DNA of 64,000 bases from Zingiber officinale (Eukaryota; Streptophyta; Magnoliopsida; Zingiberales; Zingiberaceae): contig NC_056001.1 of NCBI RefSeq assembly GCF_018446385.1, positions 8,605,672-8,669,671 on the forward strand, read 5' to 3'. The notes below the pieces were generated by a model. The model made no database searches, was not told where the DNA came from, and worked only from the letters and a program-made list of their open reading frames with translations. Below are positions 1 through 10,364 of the stretch, piece after piece. How positions within the stretch are numbered: the first letter of the stretch is position 1; every line of letters starts with the position of its first letter. Made by a program: the position numbers and the translations under genes.

Positions 1-98
1 TGTAGGAGGCAGAAGTAGAGGACACTTACTATTGTCAGTGGATTTCGTGTAGGAGGTCTTGCCGGTGAGGGTGTCTTTGATGGACTCTTAGCAGTAAT
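1..98. other. Left flank of first TRIM, possible exon remnant
   Basis: Together with 591-660 this is the sequence into which the first TRIM inserted. With the TRIM removed, the minus strand reads as a mixed-composition, exon-like stretch, but it contains a stop and I recognise no family. It may be a decayed gene piece or older repeat sequence. Confidence 0.25.
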
Positions 99-590
99 TG
101 TTGGGGTTGCAAGGTTGCAAATATAGTCCCACATTGAAAACACATGGGAAAGATTATGGGTTTATAAAGAGAAAGATATCTCCATTGACATGAGGCCTTT
201 TGGGGAGAGCCCAAGAGCAAAATCATGAGGACCTAGGCCCAAAGTGGATAATATCATACAATTGTGGAGATATCTAAATTCTTTTCGATCCAACAATTAG
301 TATCAGAGTCCGGATTGCCAGAAGGTTTAAACATCGACTGTGCACAAGGCAGGAAGTCCTAGTTGCGGCTAGGTAAGGAAGTCCTAGTAGGTCGGGTGGA
401 CCGAGGGGCAGGAAAACTTGGTGGGTCGAGGATCAGACATGAGAAGCCTGTGGTCCTTTGTTTGAGGGGGGATTGTTGGCTTGCATGAGACCTTTTGGGG
501 AAAGCCCAAAAGCAAAGTCATGAGGGTCTAGGCCCAAAGTGGACAATATCATACCATTGTGAAGATATCTATATTTTTTTCGATCCAACA
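99..590 (+). mobile_element. TRIM (miniature LTR retrotransposon), nearly complete
   Basis: A 197-bp 5' LTR (99-295) runs from TGTTGGGG to CGATCCAACA. A primer-binding-site-like stretch follows at 298-310, a degraded form of TGGTATCAGAGCC. A non-coding middle of about 160 bp ends in a polypurine tract (464-472, GAGGGGGGA). The 3' LTR (473-590) is shortened to 118 bp by an internal deletion. The 5-bp duplication GTAAT flanks the element exactly (94-98 and 591-595). It codes for nothing, so it must have moved using another element's proteins. A second full copy (minus strand) and a solo LTR occur at 50058 and 7259. Confidence 0.9.
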
Positions 591-595
591 GTAAT

Positions 596-755
596 CGTCA
601 ATGTGGTTGGTGGTGATGTCGACCCTCCATGCCTTCTTCCCCTTCCGCGATATATCATAAATTATTTATTAATAATATTTTTATCAAATTTATAAATATA
701 TATATAATATAATAATAAATTTGTTAACCAATTAAATAATATTAAAAAAATAGTC
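596..755. other. AT-rich flank without recognisable gene
   Basis: After about 60 bases that belong with the flank left of the TRIM, this becomes an A/T run with TATATA stretches. I see no coding potential. Confidence 0.4.
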
Positions 756-1324
756 ACAGTGGATGTTGTTCCAATATCCAAGAAGACCTAGTGTCTCGCC
801 ACAGCCTAAAAGTCAATTATTGAAATGAATGTTTAATAGACTAACTGTTAAATAGTCAACTTTTTTTTACCAATCTAAAAATATTTGTTAATTACTTAAA
901 AAGGTAGTTTTTAAAATTAAAGTTTTTTTGGAATTTATTTTCTGCTTAAGTTAACTCTTTTGTCTAAAATTTTATATCTGCTTTATATATGTCTGTTCAA
1001 CTCCTATTAAAATTTTTAGAATTTTTTTAAAATATTTTTTCAAAATTTGTTTTCCCTTAGACTTTGTTTTGGACTGACTTCCAAGTCATTTAAAAGTACC
1101 ATATTTTTTTAATGTGATCAAAGAGAGAGAAGTAAGTACAAGCTAAAGGGGAGTAAGAATTTTTGCTAATTTAAATTACGAATTTTATTACTTAATTCAT
1201 TACAATATTTGATTCTAATTGCAACTTCTTTACGTAAGTTATATTATTTTTTTCTTTACATAAGTTATATTATTTTTTAACCCTAACTTGAACTTGGATT
1301 GATGCACATCATAAAGGGAAAGAT
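756..1324 (+). mobile_element. 3' internal part of a gag-type LTR retrotransposon
   Basis: This matches the non-coding 3' internal part of the element at 3341-7514, including the block around 5820-5885 and the run of text just before the 3' LTR. It ends in a polypurine tract (1313-1324, AAAGGGAAAGAT) directly before an LTR start. The 5' half, with primer site and gag, is absent. Confidence 0.7.
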
Positions 1325-1912
1325 TGTTAGAACCCCGGGTTAGTTTTGATGTGGTCAACCAAGTTCAGTTAGGTCTTGTTGTGTTTGATCCTTGTGTCTA
1401 AGTGTGCAGGAGCTTAGGAACACAATAAGTCTAGCTGAAGACGCAACTAGCGAGAAAGACGGCACGGGAGAGAGCCGATGGGCTCGGTGCGTCCGAGGGA
1501 CGAGGTGTTTTGGAAGAGTACACTGGTGGACGAGAAGGACGTGCGCGACGTTCGAGGGACGAGAAGCCGAGGAGGAAGCCTACTCGAGGAGAAGGGCATA
1601 AGATGCATCCGGGTGAGCCTAATTCCGGATGAACTGAATCACCCAGGCGATCAGAGCAGCGGAAGTAACTTTCCGAGCGTTCAACGAGTGTAAGAAGCTT
1701 CTCCGCCTTCACCGAAAGAGATCTTTTAGTGCTTTATTTTGCCTTGGATTAACAACTATTTAGGTTGTAACCAAGTAACTTTTTGTGCCTCTTTATTTTA
1801 TTAGTTGTTAAACTACTTTAAGTTAATTGTTCTTCTAATCTTGTTTGAAAGATCGAGAAAGGTCCATTTGTAATTTATAGGCAATTCACCTCTCCCCTCT
1901 TGCCGACCGCAC
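1325..1912 (+). repeat. 3' LTR of the truncated element, tail clipped
   Basis: It starts TGTTAGAACCCC after the purine tract and shares the opening (gatgtggtcaaccaag, gtgtctaagtgtgcagga) and closing text (caattcacc...cttgccgaccgcac) with the 3341 and 6392 LTRs. It lacks their GGCGCC block and TATA region. The last few bases (expected ...CCAACA) are missing. Small open frames in this LTR are not conserved as proteins and were left out. Confidence 0.75.
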
Positions 1913-2064
1913 GGGTCCTAATAGAGACTTTCCGTTGTCTAACATCTGGTCAATCTTGACCTGCCAAGGATTCTTCACCATGTGTTCGATCAACAACTTA
2001 GACTTTCTCATCTCGTGCAAAGTATACGATCCTCCATGACTCACTTGGACTTCTCTCTCGCCAA
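1913..2064. other. Flank left of the CACTA element
   Basis: The text resembles that right of the CACTA element (9781-9830): both have a 'gttcgatcaac/attcgatcaacc' phrase. The transposon therefore probably split one older repetitive sequence. No gene is seen. Confidence 0.4.
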
Positions 2065-2079
2065 CTCCTACTATAAGAA

Positions 2080-2345
2080 AAAAGCTAATAGACAACGTTT
2101 TAAAAGCGTTGTCTATGTGGCTAAAAAAGCATTGTTCTTAAAAGTCTGCTCAAAGACAACGCTTTAAAAGCGTTGTCGTTTGTAGCAAAGACAACGCTTT
2201 CAAAGCGTTGTCATTTTTTACAAAGACAACGCATAAAAAATGTTGTCTTTGTTAAAGACAATACATAAAAAGCGTTGTCTTTGTTAAAGACAACGCATAA
2301 AAAGCGTTATCTTTTTTAGCAAAGACAATAGTTTCACAATGCATA
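2080..2345. repeat. Left subterminal array of the CACTA element
   Basis: There are six or seven palindromic units of about 35 bp built on AAAGACAACGC(T)TTTAAAGCGTTGTCTTT. The first copies are well preserved and the rightmost copies are eroded. In CACTA elements such subterminal repeats are transposase binding sites. Here that role is inferred. Confidence 0.8.
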
Positions 2346-2633
2346 AAAAAGTGTTGTTTTTTTAGTAAAAGATAAGAAGTTTTAAACTATTATCTTTTAA
2401 TATCAAAGACAAATAAAAGATAAATGAAAATAAATCTATTTCAACCAACAACATATTATTAAATAAACAACTAAGAAATTATCATCCTTACACTTTTATA
2501 ACAAATATAATTACTTGCATACAAAGAAATTTTAATTAGGAGACACTCAAAACTACTCTTATCGACTACATCTTATTGCATGAACTTAAAGGATCTTGAT
2601 AGATGCTACTTATCCTCTTGACTTGAATGTTCT
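2346..2633. other. CACTA interior without recognisable gene
   Basis: AT-rich sequence between the subterminal array and the captured dehydrogenase exon. It may be the captured 3' untranslated region of that exon on the minus strand. I see no motif. Confidence 0.3.
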
Positions 2634-2761
2634 TTATTCATTGGCTTTAACCATCTTCTCACTTAAATCCCAAAGCCTTCTTGATAGTTCTTTGTCGAAG
2701 TACTTTCTAGTCACACCCTTGAGGTTCGGATGTAGTGTCACATAGCATGTAGTTGCTGGTC
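2634..2761 (-). pseudogene. Captured last exon of a TIC32-like short-chain dehydrogenase
   Basis: Read on the minus strand this gives GPATTCYVTLHPNLKG, VTRKYF, then DKELSRRLWDLSEKMVKANE and a stop. That is the C-terminal signature of plant TIC32/retinol-dehydrogenase-like SDRs (GAATTCYVALHP...KYF...LAKKLWDFS). An intron-like acceptor (TTATAG) lies directly upstream at 2762-2767, so the copy was taken at DNA level. About a dozen residues usually found between KYF and the DKEL segment are missing. The Rossmann fold and the catalytic YxxxK are absent, so it cannot be an enzyme. It lies in the same orientation as the eL42 and kinase fragments. Confidence 0.7.
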
Positions 2762-3208
<447 letters not shown>

Positions 3209-3718
3209 CTGGAAAAAGAATTAATTATATTGCTTACAATTTTATACAGCTAAGCATTAAATACAACTATGAATTATCTCAAGATAACCACCTTGGCCCT
3301 CTCGAGGAGCATCTAATATATTATAACAATACCACCACATTGTTGGACCCCGTGGGTGTTTTGATGTGATCAACCAAGTTAGGTTAGGTCCTGCTAGTTA
3401 TCTCATCCCTGTGTCTAAGTGTGCAGGAACTTAAGAGCGCAAGAAGTCGAGCAGAAGATGCAGCTAGTGAGAAGGACGACACGGGAAGGGAGCTGACGGG
3501 CTCAGTGCGTCCGAAGGACGAGAGAGCTGCAGAAGAGTACTCCGGTGGACGAGAAAAATGTGCATGGCGTTCAAGGGATGAGAAGCCGGGACGGAAGCCT
3601 GCTCGAGGAAAAGGTTGGGAATTAGATTTGGGTGAGCTCTATTCCGGTTGGCCGCAATCACCCAAGCTATTGGCGCATCAGAAGCTAAAATAAAGTCAAA
3701 AGGAGCTGGAAAGTTAGC

Positions 3719-3913
3719 TGGAGGCACCTTCAACGAAGTGCTGAAGGCGCCTCCGCTGCTTGCACTGTCTGAGGTGCCTCCATAACCTGAGGCGCCTTCA
3801 AGGGTAATGGAAGAGCCTCAGACCCAGTAAAAATAAACGTTTGCAATCGGATAAAGTTTTATCCGATCAAACTCCTTGGAGGCGCCTTAAACCCTCTTGG
3901 AAGCGCCTTCAAC
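3719..3913 (+). promoter_or_regulatory. GGCGCC palindrome cluster in LTR U3
   Basis: Repeated AAGGCGCCT and GAGGCGCCT words and near matches are spread over about 195 bp ending 25 bp before the TATA box. The same cluster lies at about 6766-6984 in the 3' LTR. An enhancer-like role is inferred from position only. Confidence 0.55.
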
Positions 3914-3938
3914 ACTCGAGATAGAGTTTCCAGGAGCT

Positions 3939-3947
3939 ATATAAAAG
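3939..3947 (+). promoter_or_regulatory. TATA box of the 5' LTR
   Basis: TATATAAAAG in a GC-richer setting (gagctatataaaagcccct). It is conserved at 7011-7020 in the 3' LTR. Confidence 0.7.
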
Positions 3948-4241
3948 CCCCTGGAGTTAGTAAATATTCATTCAACTCTGTATTAAGTTCCTAGCAACCT
4001 CTGAGCATTCTAAGTGTGTAAAAAAGACTTCTCCGCCTACAGTGAAAGAGATATTCTAGTAGAGTTGTTCGACCGCCTTGGATTAACAACCCCCTGGGTT
4101 GTAACCAAGTTAAAATTCTGTCTCCTCTTTATTCATTCATTTTTATTAGTGTTGCATTTTTGAGTTGAAAGTCTTGAGGAGGGTATACTTTCATTTGCAG
4201 GCAATTCACCCTCCTCTTGCTGGCCCCGCTGCACCAACAAG

Positions 4242-4254
4242 TGGTATCAGAGCC
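4242..4254 (+). other. Primer-binding site, tRNA-iMet type
   Basis: TGGTATCAGAGCC begins 3 bases after the 5' LTR. It is the standard plant copia minus-strand primer site and fixes the element's orientation. Confidence 0.9.
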
Positions 4255-4301
4255 AGACCGCCTCCGAAGGACTGACCGCCGACTGAAGCACAAAGATCAA
4301 G

Positions 4302-5749
4302 ATGATGGCCGAAACCAACATCCATCCCCCGAAATTCGACCGAGACTTCGCGACGTGGAAGCGTCGTATGGAGGTATTTTTTAAAACTGAGTTTGATATT
4401 CTTCTTGTTATGAAATATGATTTTGTATCCTCCAAAGACAAGGAAGAATACAACTGGACGAAGAATGAGCAAGCCGATTTCGTGGTCAACGGAAAGGCAG
4501 AATTCCACCTGCTCAGCGTCTTGCCGCCCCAAGAGGTAAGTCGGATCAGAAGTTATGACTCCGCTAAAGACCTCTGGGAAAAATTCCTAGAGCTCCACGA
4601 AGGCACCTCAGAAGCAAAGTTAGAAAGACGCGACATCCTCTGGACTCAGCTGACGAATCTCCGGATGAACAACGGTGAGAAGGTAGCACAACTCCAAGCT
4701 AAAATCAAGAAGCTGATAACGCAACTAACAAATCTCGGCAAATCAGTAACGAACCGAGATTCCATCAGGTATGCGCTCAACGCCTTCCCAAGAAATCCAG
4801 AATGAGCATCCTTAATAGATGCTTACTACATCTCTAAGGACTTTGAGGTAAGTAGTTTAAAAAGTTTATTTTCTACATTTGAACTTCACGAGTCTCGAAT
4901 TGCAGAACCTATAGAGAAGTCAAAACTCAACGTTGCCCTACAAGCCGAGATGGACGATCCCGACTCCGAAGCATCCATCGACGAATCTGAAGCGGCACTA
5001 CTAGTAAGAAAGTTAAATAAATTTGTTAAAAATAATAAATTTAAATCGCAGTCGAGGAAGTATCAACGCAACAGAAGGATGGTCTGATGTTACAACTGCA
5101 ACGAGAAAGGGCACATCAAGGATGACTGCCCCAAGTTGAAGAAAAATCATAAGGAGAAGGCTCAGTGACCGACGCCCTCTACACGCAAAAGTCTGAAGGC
5201 TACATGGGGCGATTCTTCATCCTCCGAGTCAGAAGTCGAAGCCTTCTCAGGAGTAGCATTGATAGCCAACCATCTCTTTGAAGATGACTCGGACTCAGAG
5301 ATGAGCATAGATCAAGGGAGAGAATCAGAAGAGAAAAGCTACGATGAAGGGGGAGCATCACTAAGTGAGGTAAGTAAGGTACGTGATCTTACCTCCACTC
5401 AGTCGTTTCAATTTATCAAAATACTTACTAAAGATCTAGCAAAAATAGAAAAAGAAAATGCTAAATTAAAATTAAAATTAGAAGAATCATGCCCCTTAGA
5501 GTTATTTAACAACTTAAAATCAGAAAATGGCAGTTTGAAAATACAAATTTAAAATTTAAAAATTGCTACATGTTCAAAAATAAATATTTTTCAAAAATCA
5601 AAACTTAAAATTTATGGAAAGCTAAATTGGTATATAAGAAAACATCAGGGACAACTTAGAAAGATTCCCAAGACTTATGTACAACCCAAATATTTAGCTA
5701 ACCCTGTAGCAAGGAACCTATACTGGGTTCCAAAATCATTAATAGATTA
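4302..5749 (+). pseudogene. gag polyprotein of the gag-only element, four in-frame stops
   Basis: One reading frame covers a copia capsid-like region (4302-4980: FDRDFATWKRRMEVFF, LWEKFLELHEG, RYALNAFPRNPE), a CCHC zinc knuckle (CYNCNEKGHIKDDC, 5089-5130), an acidic/serine segment, and a coiled coil near 5440-5550 (LAKIEKENAKLKLKLEES). It ends YWVPKSLID at 5749. Stops interrupt it at 4803 (TGA), about 5086 (TGA), about 5166 (TGA) and 5550 (TAA), with no frameshift. It ends just where pol would begin in element C. The product would bind RNA and form particles. The copy looks dead. Confidence 0.8.
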
Positions 5750-6391
5750 AAATTCTTTAAGTTAAGGCTTTCAGAAGAAATTAAACAGTGAGTTTCTTTA
5801 TGAGGTTTTGTCTAAGGAAGTGGTTGTTGTTCCAATAACCAAGAAGGCCTAGTGCCTCGCCACGACCTGGAAGCCAAAATATCGAAATAAAATGTTTAAT
5901 TAACTTTCTGATAAAAACATTAAAATTAGAATTATATAATGCTTTCAAAAAAAATTTAAAACATTTTATTGGAAATTCTTCAAAAAAATAATTTTTCTAG
6001 AAAAATATTTTTTTTACTTAGAAATTTTTTTCAAACAAATTGTTTATGTCATTTTGCAAGTGATTCCTTTTAAAAATATGTTTTGCAAACGTTAATAATT
6101 GTTTAACTTCAAAATTTCTTTGAAAATTCTTAAAGATAATTATGTCTTAGAAATTTTCTTTACAAATGATTTCATTTTTCCCCACTATTTTTGCTGTGAT
6201 CAATGGAGGAGAGTTAGGTACAAGTTTAGGGGGAATTAGGAAAATCAAAAATTTTAATATTTGAGGTTGCAAATTCTATTATTGCAATTTTTGTGCTTAC
6301 AATGTTGGGTTAGTGATTTTTCTTAAATTACTATTTGTTTGTTTTTACCCTAACTTGAACTTGGGTTGATGCACATCAAACAAGGGTTGAT
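5750..6391 (+). other. Non-coding 3' spacer of the gag-only element
   Basis: AT-rich and without a frame. It carries a recognisable block (5815-5885, gttccaataaccaagaaggcctagtgcc...) also seen at 756-830 and, in diverged form, in the element A LTRs (about 16105-16165). It ends at a purine-rich stretch before the 3' LTR. Confidence 0.6.
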
Positions 6392-7514
6392 TGTTGGATC
6401 CTGTGGGTGTTTTGATGTGATCAACCAAGTTAGGTTAGGTCCTGCTAGTTATCTCATCCCTGTGTCTAAGTGTGCAAGAACTTAGGAGCGCAAGAAGTCG
6501 AGCAGAAGACGCAGCTAGCGAGAAGGACGACATGGGAAGGGAGCCAACGGCTCGATGCGTCCGAAGGACGAGAGAGCTGCGAAAGAGTACTCCGGTGGAC
6601 GAGAAGAACGTGCGTGGTGTTTGAGGGATGAGAAGTCGGGACGGAAGCCTGCTCGAGGAAAAAGCCGAGAATTGGGTTCGGGTGAGCCCTATTTCGATTG
6701 GTCGTAATCACCCAAGCTATTGACGCATCGAAAGTTAAAATGAAGTCAAAAGGAGCTGGAAAGTTAGCTGGAGGCGCCTTTAACGAAGTGCTGAAGGCGC
6801 CTCCGCTGCCTGCACTGTCTAAGGCGCCTCCATAACCTTGAAGGCGCCTCGGACCCAGTCCAAGGCGCCTTCAAGGGTAATGGAGGCACCTCAGACCCAG
6901 TAAAAATGAACGTTTGCAATAGGATAAAGCTTTATCCAATCAAACTCCTTGGAGGCGCCTTAAACCCTCTTGGAGATGCCTTCAACACTTGAGATAGAGT
7001 TTCCAGGAGCTATATAAAAGCCCCTGGAGCTAGGAAATATTCATTCAACTCTGTATTAAGTTCCTACCAACCTCTGAGCATTCTAAGTGTGTAAAAAAGG
7101 CTTCTCTGCCTACAGTGAAGGAGATATTCTAGTAGAGCTGTTCGACTGCCTTGGATTAACAACCCTCTGGGTTATAACCAAGTAAAAATTCTGTCTCCTC
7201 TTTATTCATTCATTTTTATTAGTGTTGTATTTTTGAGTTGAAAGTCTTGAGAATGGTATGTTGGGGTTGTAAGGTTGCAAACATAGTCCTACATTGAAAA
7301 CACATGGGAAAGATCATGGGTTTATAAGAGAAAAGATATCTCCATTGGGATGAGGCCTTTTGGGGAGAGCCCAAAAACAAAATCATGAGGGCTTAGGTCC
7401 AAAGTGGACAATATCATACCATTATGGAGATATCCGAATTCTTTTCGATCCTACAGGGTATACTTTTATTTACAGACAATTCACCCCTCTCTTATTGACT
7501 CCGCTGCACCAACA
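6392..7514 (+). repeat. 3' LTR of the gag-only element, interrupted by a TRIM LTR
   Basis: It matches 3341-4239 from TGTTGGATCC to GCACCAACA, with an extra ~30-bp GGCGCC unit near 6835-6870 and the TRIM solo LTR plus TSD at 7254-7455. Its TATA box is at 7011-7020. Confidence 0.9.
7259..7455 (+). mobile_element. TRIM solo LTR
   Basis: 197 bp, TGTTGGGG...CGATCCTACA, the same LTR as at 99-295. It is flanked by TGGTA (7254-7258) and GGGTA (7456-7460). The matching LTR at about 4180 still has the uninterrupted site (gaggagggtatac), which proves insertion. Solo LTRs arise by recombination between the two LTRs of a complete copy. Confidence 0.92.
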
Positions 7515-7519
7515 CGCAT

Positions 7520-7820
7520 CAAAAATGACTAGTTATTAGAGTGAAATCGCAGTTATAATGAATAAGGAATTGGACCATCAGAACTATTCCTATTAATATT
7601 CAGAGATGCATGTCTTGGATAAATTCACGAGTTGTGATTTGGAATCAGACAAATGGGCAAGAGTGGAGCTAGTGAGTACTCCTCTCCCATCTACTAAAAA
7701 CTTACCAAAAGAAGCTAGTAATTGCCGCGAAGACTAGTGGACCATGTGACAAAAGCTAGTAATTTGTGCAGATAAGCTAAGCCCTGAGCTGCCGCTTAGA
7801 GTATGCTGAGCCTCGCCGCC
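7520..7820. other. CACTA interior between nested insertions
   Basis: About 300 bp with no recognisable gene. It may belong to the captured kinase locus (non-coding or unrecognised part), since that fragment lies just beyond the hAT element. Confidence 0.3.
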
Positions 7821-7828
7821 CATGGAAG

Positions 7829-8646
7829 CAGAGGCGGATTTACAAGGGGGCTTGAGGGGGGCCACGGCCCCCCCAAATATTCATGTAAATCCTCCCTATA
7901 TATACATGGTTGTATTATATATACTAGGATATATATATAGTATTAATTAGAATGGTGAAGGAGTAATGATGAAATTAATCTTCTTTTTGAATATATTTTA
8001 ATATAATTGATGAATGATATACTTATTAAATATGCTATATAATTTAAAAGAAAAATATTTCTTTTGGAAGTTTTTTAATTTACCTAATAGGAATTATGTT
8101 GAAAAAAAAAATTAAATTTAACAAAAGCAAACTACAAATCATTAATTATATACAAATATTATTAGTAATAATATTATTAGTTTATTACTATATAGAAATC
8201 TTTTCTAATTTATGATATAGGCATTTTCTCTCCTATGGCTAGACATCTCGATCTTTTCCAATTCACTTCAAAATCATTGTTGTTGCTTTCATTGTCAATT
8301 GTAACATCGTTGATCGTCAGAATTCAAAATTGATTACATATTTAGAAAGTCCGTAATCTAAACTTTCTATTGGTAGTTTGATATCAAAATCTTGAAGTAA
8401 TATCGCAACTTGAGAAGAGTCGTTGGCCCTTGTTTCGTGTCAGAACTACATTTGAGCTTGTTCGCTATTGTTATCTTGTCAACCACGGTAACCTAGGACG
8501 GTGATTTCTAGGTAAATTTTGATTTCGATTTCAGTCGTAAATTGAGAATTCGAAGGTTGTTCAAGGATGTACAAATTTCTGATGATAATTATTTTTGTCA
8601 CTTATCATGCGGCCCCCCCAAATTTAAAATTCTGGATCCGCCCCTG
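7829..8646. mobile_element. Non-autonomous hAT element (818 bp)
   Basis: Terminal inverted repeats CAGAGGCGGATTTACA and CAGGGGCGGATCCAGA (right end, read inward) are flanked by a perfect 8-bp duplication CATGGAAG (7821-7828, 8647-8654). A C-rich/G-rich hairpin (ggggggccacggcccccc) lies near the left end, with its partner near 8610. The interior is AT-rich with no transposase. The ends resemble plant hAT (Tip100-like) tips of the CAGGGGCGG type. Confidence 0.92.
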
Positions 8647-8654
8647 CATGGAAG

Positions 8655-8726
8655 TAGCGGAGTCATCAGATTTAAGGGTCCAGCTGCGTGTTCACTAAAA
8701 ACTAAGCATCATCGACGGGCAAATTA
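8655..8726. other. CACTA interior next to the kinase fragment
   Basis: A short stretch between the hAT TSD and the kinase homology, probably downstream captured sequence on the minus strand. No motif. Confidence 0.3.
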
Positions 8727-8727
8727 A

Positions 8728-9098
8728 TTATCTAAATGCGGTGAAGATGTCAGTGAGGTTACCGTGCAGAGCTGCATAGAGGGAGACATTGGGGATGTAC
8801 TCATAGATGAGGAGGCGCTCGTCAGGAGCGTAGTAGTAAGCAAGGAGGTGAACCACGTTGGGATGCTTGGCACGGGCAATAGCGATTGCCTCCGTCTCGA
8901 ACACCCGACATCGCCTCCATTCATCTCCCCCACTAGAGCCATCACCATCGTCATTTTCACTGAGGTGGCGCACTGCAACGGCAGAGACCTCACTCCCCAT
9001 GACCACCTTGTGCACGATCCCACTTCGGCTCTTTCCCACCACGTACGCTGACGGACTAGCTCCTCCAACTCCAATCCGGGCCACTTATAGCATTCCAA
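8728..9098 (-). pseudogene. Captured LRR receptor-like kinase fragment (N-lobe)
   Basis: The minus strand encodes the start of a kinase domain of the ZAR1/At2g01210 kind of LRR-RLK: ELEELVR in one frame, then after a 2-base break SAYVVGKSRSGIVHKVVMG (glycine loop), AVAVRHLSE (VAVRRL-type strand), KHPNVVHLLAYYYAPDERLL and YEYIPNVSLYAALHG. It stops before the catalytic loop, so HRD, DFG and the whole C-lobe are missing, as are the LRRs and membrane segment. Composition is GC-rich compared with its surroundings, as expected of a captured monocot exon. Confidence 0.8.
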
Positions 9099-9600
9099 AG
9101 GTGAAAATGATGTAAAAGTAGTAGTAGTTTCAAACTAGAATAGGCATTATTCAAAATTTAAAATGAAGAATACTATCCATAATTTAGAAAGGGGAAATTT
9201 GATCTTCTTCGTGAGGGAACCCTAAAGGACTTCAACTATCATCTAGGGAGGTGGAAGTGGAGGTGGCTGCAGAAGCAAAGGAGATCGGACCTTTCTCTTC
9301 TAACCCGAAGAGGAGAGGAGAGGAGGTGGTGAGGATGAAGCGATTTCCGACAGTGGCGGTGGTGCTGGATGGCGAAAAGAGGAAGCTGCGGCAATCAGCA
9401 AGCCAGCGCTGAAGATGGATGGACGTCGACCAGCGGATTGAGGTCGACGTTCGACATAAGAGGGGTGGCGGCATTTGGCGTTCAGCGTGAGGCATGAGAG
9501 GGGAGACGGGGTCTAGAAGTTACTTTTAGAGAGAGCCTAGGCTTCTCTCTTCTATAATGTGACATCCAACGGTCCAGATCTTTCTAGATTTAAAAGCGCT
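9099..9600. other. CACTA right-hand interior with GC-rich leader-like segment
   Basis: 9099-9230 is AT-rich. 9232-9540 is GC-rich with purine runs and open frames on both strands that match nothing I know. CACTA elements often carry a GC-rich leader near one tip, so I do not call a gene here. Confidence 0.4.
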
Positions 9601-9780
9601 GCCTTTGACAAAAAGAAAAACACCAATAGATAACGCTTTATTAAAAAAGCGTTGTCTTTAAATAAAAAAAATTATTAATAGACAATATTTTTCATTAAAA
9701 GCGTTGTAAAAAAAAGATAACATTTTTTTTAAAAAAACGTTATCTTTTAAGTGTTGTGAAATCTCAATTTTATTGTAGTG
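9601..9780. repeat. Right subterminal repeats and tip of the CACTA element
   Basis: Units such as ATAACGCTTTATTAAAAAAGC followed by GTTGTC, plus diverged copies, echo the left array. The element ends at ...TTATTGTAGTG (9780). Confidence 0.75.
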
Positions 9781-9839
9781 TCTCTGTTGGACGTCCTCAT
9801 CTTATGCCAAGTATTCGATCAACCTTGAGCGGAGTGATT

Positions 9840-10364
9840 TTTTCAACTCAATTCAAGTATAAGAAATGATGACGGAAGCTCATTTTAAATAATACTACGC
9901 TGACCGACACCACAAATGAGATCCTTGGACTCCCCTCTTTCTGAACATATAAAAATTTTGATTGTTGGAATGACTAAGGTCCATCAGCCGGTTTCATCCA
10001 AAAGTGGCTGATAGATCTAAAGTCCTCCGAATGACATGAAACTAGGTCTTATATGTTCGACTAGTTCTCATGAATGTATCCATGTCCTCAAACACCATTG
10101 TATACATCGTATTGAGCACAACAATTTTTTCAACTTGATTCAGACACACAAAATGATGTTGAAAGCTCATGTTCTCAAATACCATTGTGATACACCATAT
10201 TGAGCACAACAATTTTTTCAACTTGATTCAAACACACGAAATGATGTTAAAAGCTCATTATAAGTGATATGGTGATGATAATCATCCACTGACACTACAA
10301 ATGAGATCCTTGAACTCCCCCTTTGTTGAATATATAAATTTTTTTTATTTTTGAAATTACTAAG
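9840..10364 (-). repeat. ~320-bp degenerate tandem repeat, minus-oriented block
   Basis: One full unit and parts of two others. Landmarks are the complements of 'ctcatttgtggtgtcggt', 'gacatcatttctcat', 'ttgaaaaaattgttgtgctcaata' and 'gctgatggaccttag'. The same unit occurs plus-oriented at 47217, 53902 and 62582. It is non-coding and behaves like a dispersed satellite. Confidence 0.7.

Larger units (their letters stand above)
3341..4239 (+). repeat. 5' LTR of the gag-only element
   Basis: 899 bp, from TGTTGGACCCCG to CTGCACCAACA. It contains a GGCGCC-rich block (about 3719-3913) and a TATA box at 3939-3947, which should drive genomic RNA. It differs from the 3' LTR by scattered substitutions and one short insertion, so it is not a recent insertion. 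Confidence 0.9.
3341..7514 (+). mobile_element. Gag-only (TR-GAG type) copia-like LTR retrotransposon
   Basis: It has LTRs at 3341-4239 and 6392-7514, a tRNA-iMet primer site at 4242-4254, a decayed gag (4302-5749) and no protease, integrase or RT. The flanking repeats CACAT (3336-3340) and CGCAT (7515-7519) differ at one base. The 3' LTR is longer only because a TRIM solo LTR (7259-7455) sits in it. The gag plus long non-coding 3' spacer fits the non-autonomous TR-GAG class. It inserted into the CACTA element between the captured eL42 fragment and the rest. Confidence 0.85.

Noticed and set aside
2080..2345. CRISPR-like array of palindromic units with variable spacers
   Set aside because: Units are degenerate, spacing is irregular, the DNA is plant, and the same units occur at the opposite CACTA end.
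4206..4532. 108- and 80-codon minus frames across the primer site
   Set aside because: Antisense of gag and LTR end. The plus frame has the capsid signatures.
7841..7885. G-run/C-run hairpin as a transcription terminator
   Set aside because: It is the subterminal hairpin of a hAT element bounded by a clean 8-bp TSD.
8764..9115. Plus-strand frames over the kinase fragment
   Set aside because: Shadows of the GC-rich minus-strand kinase homology.
9232..9495. 87-codon minus frame in the GC-rich segment
   Set aside because: Only low-complexity Ser/Thr/Leu text. More likely a transposon leader than a protein.
9781..9783. 3-bp TSD for the CACTA element (TCT)
   Set aside because: The left tip is eroded and no matching triplet can be placed with confidence, so none is claimed.
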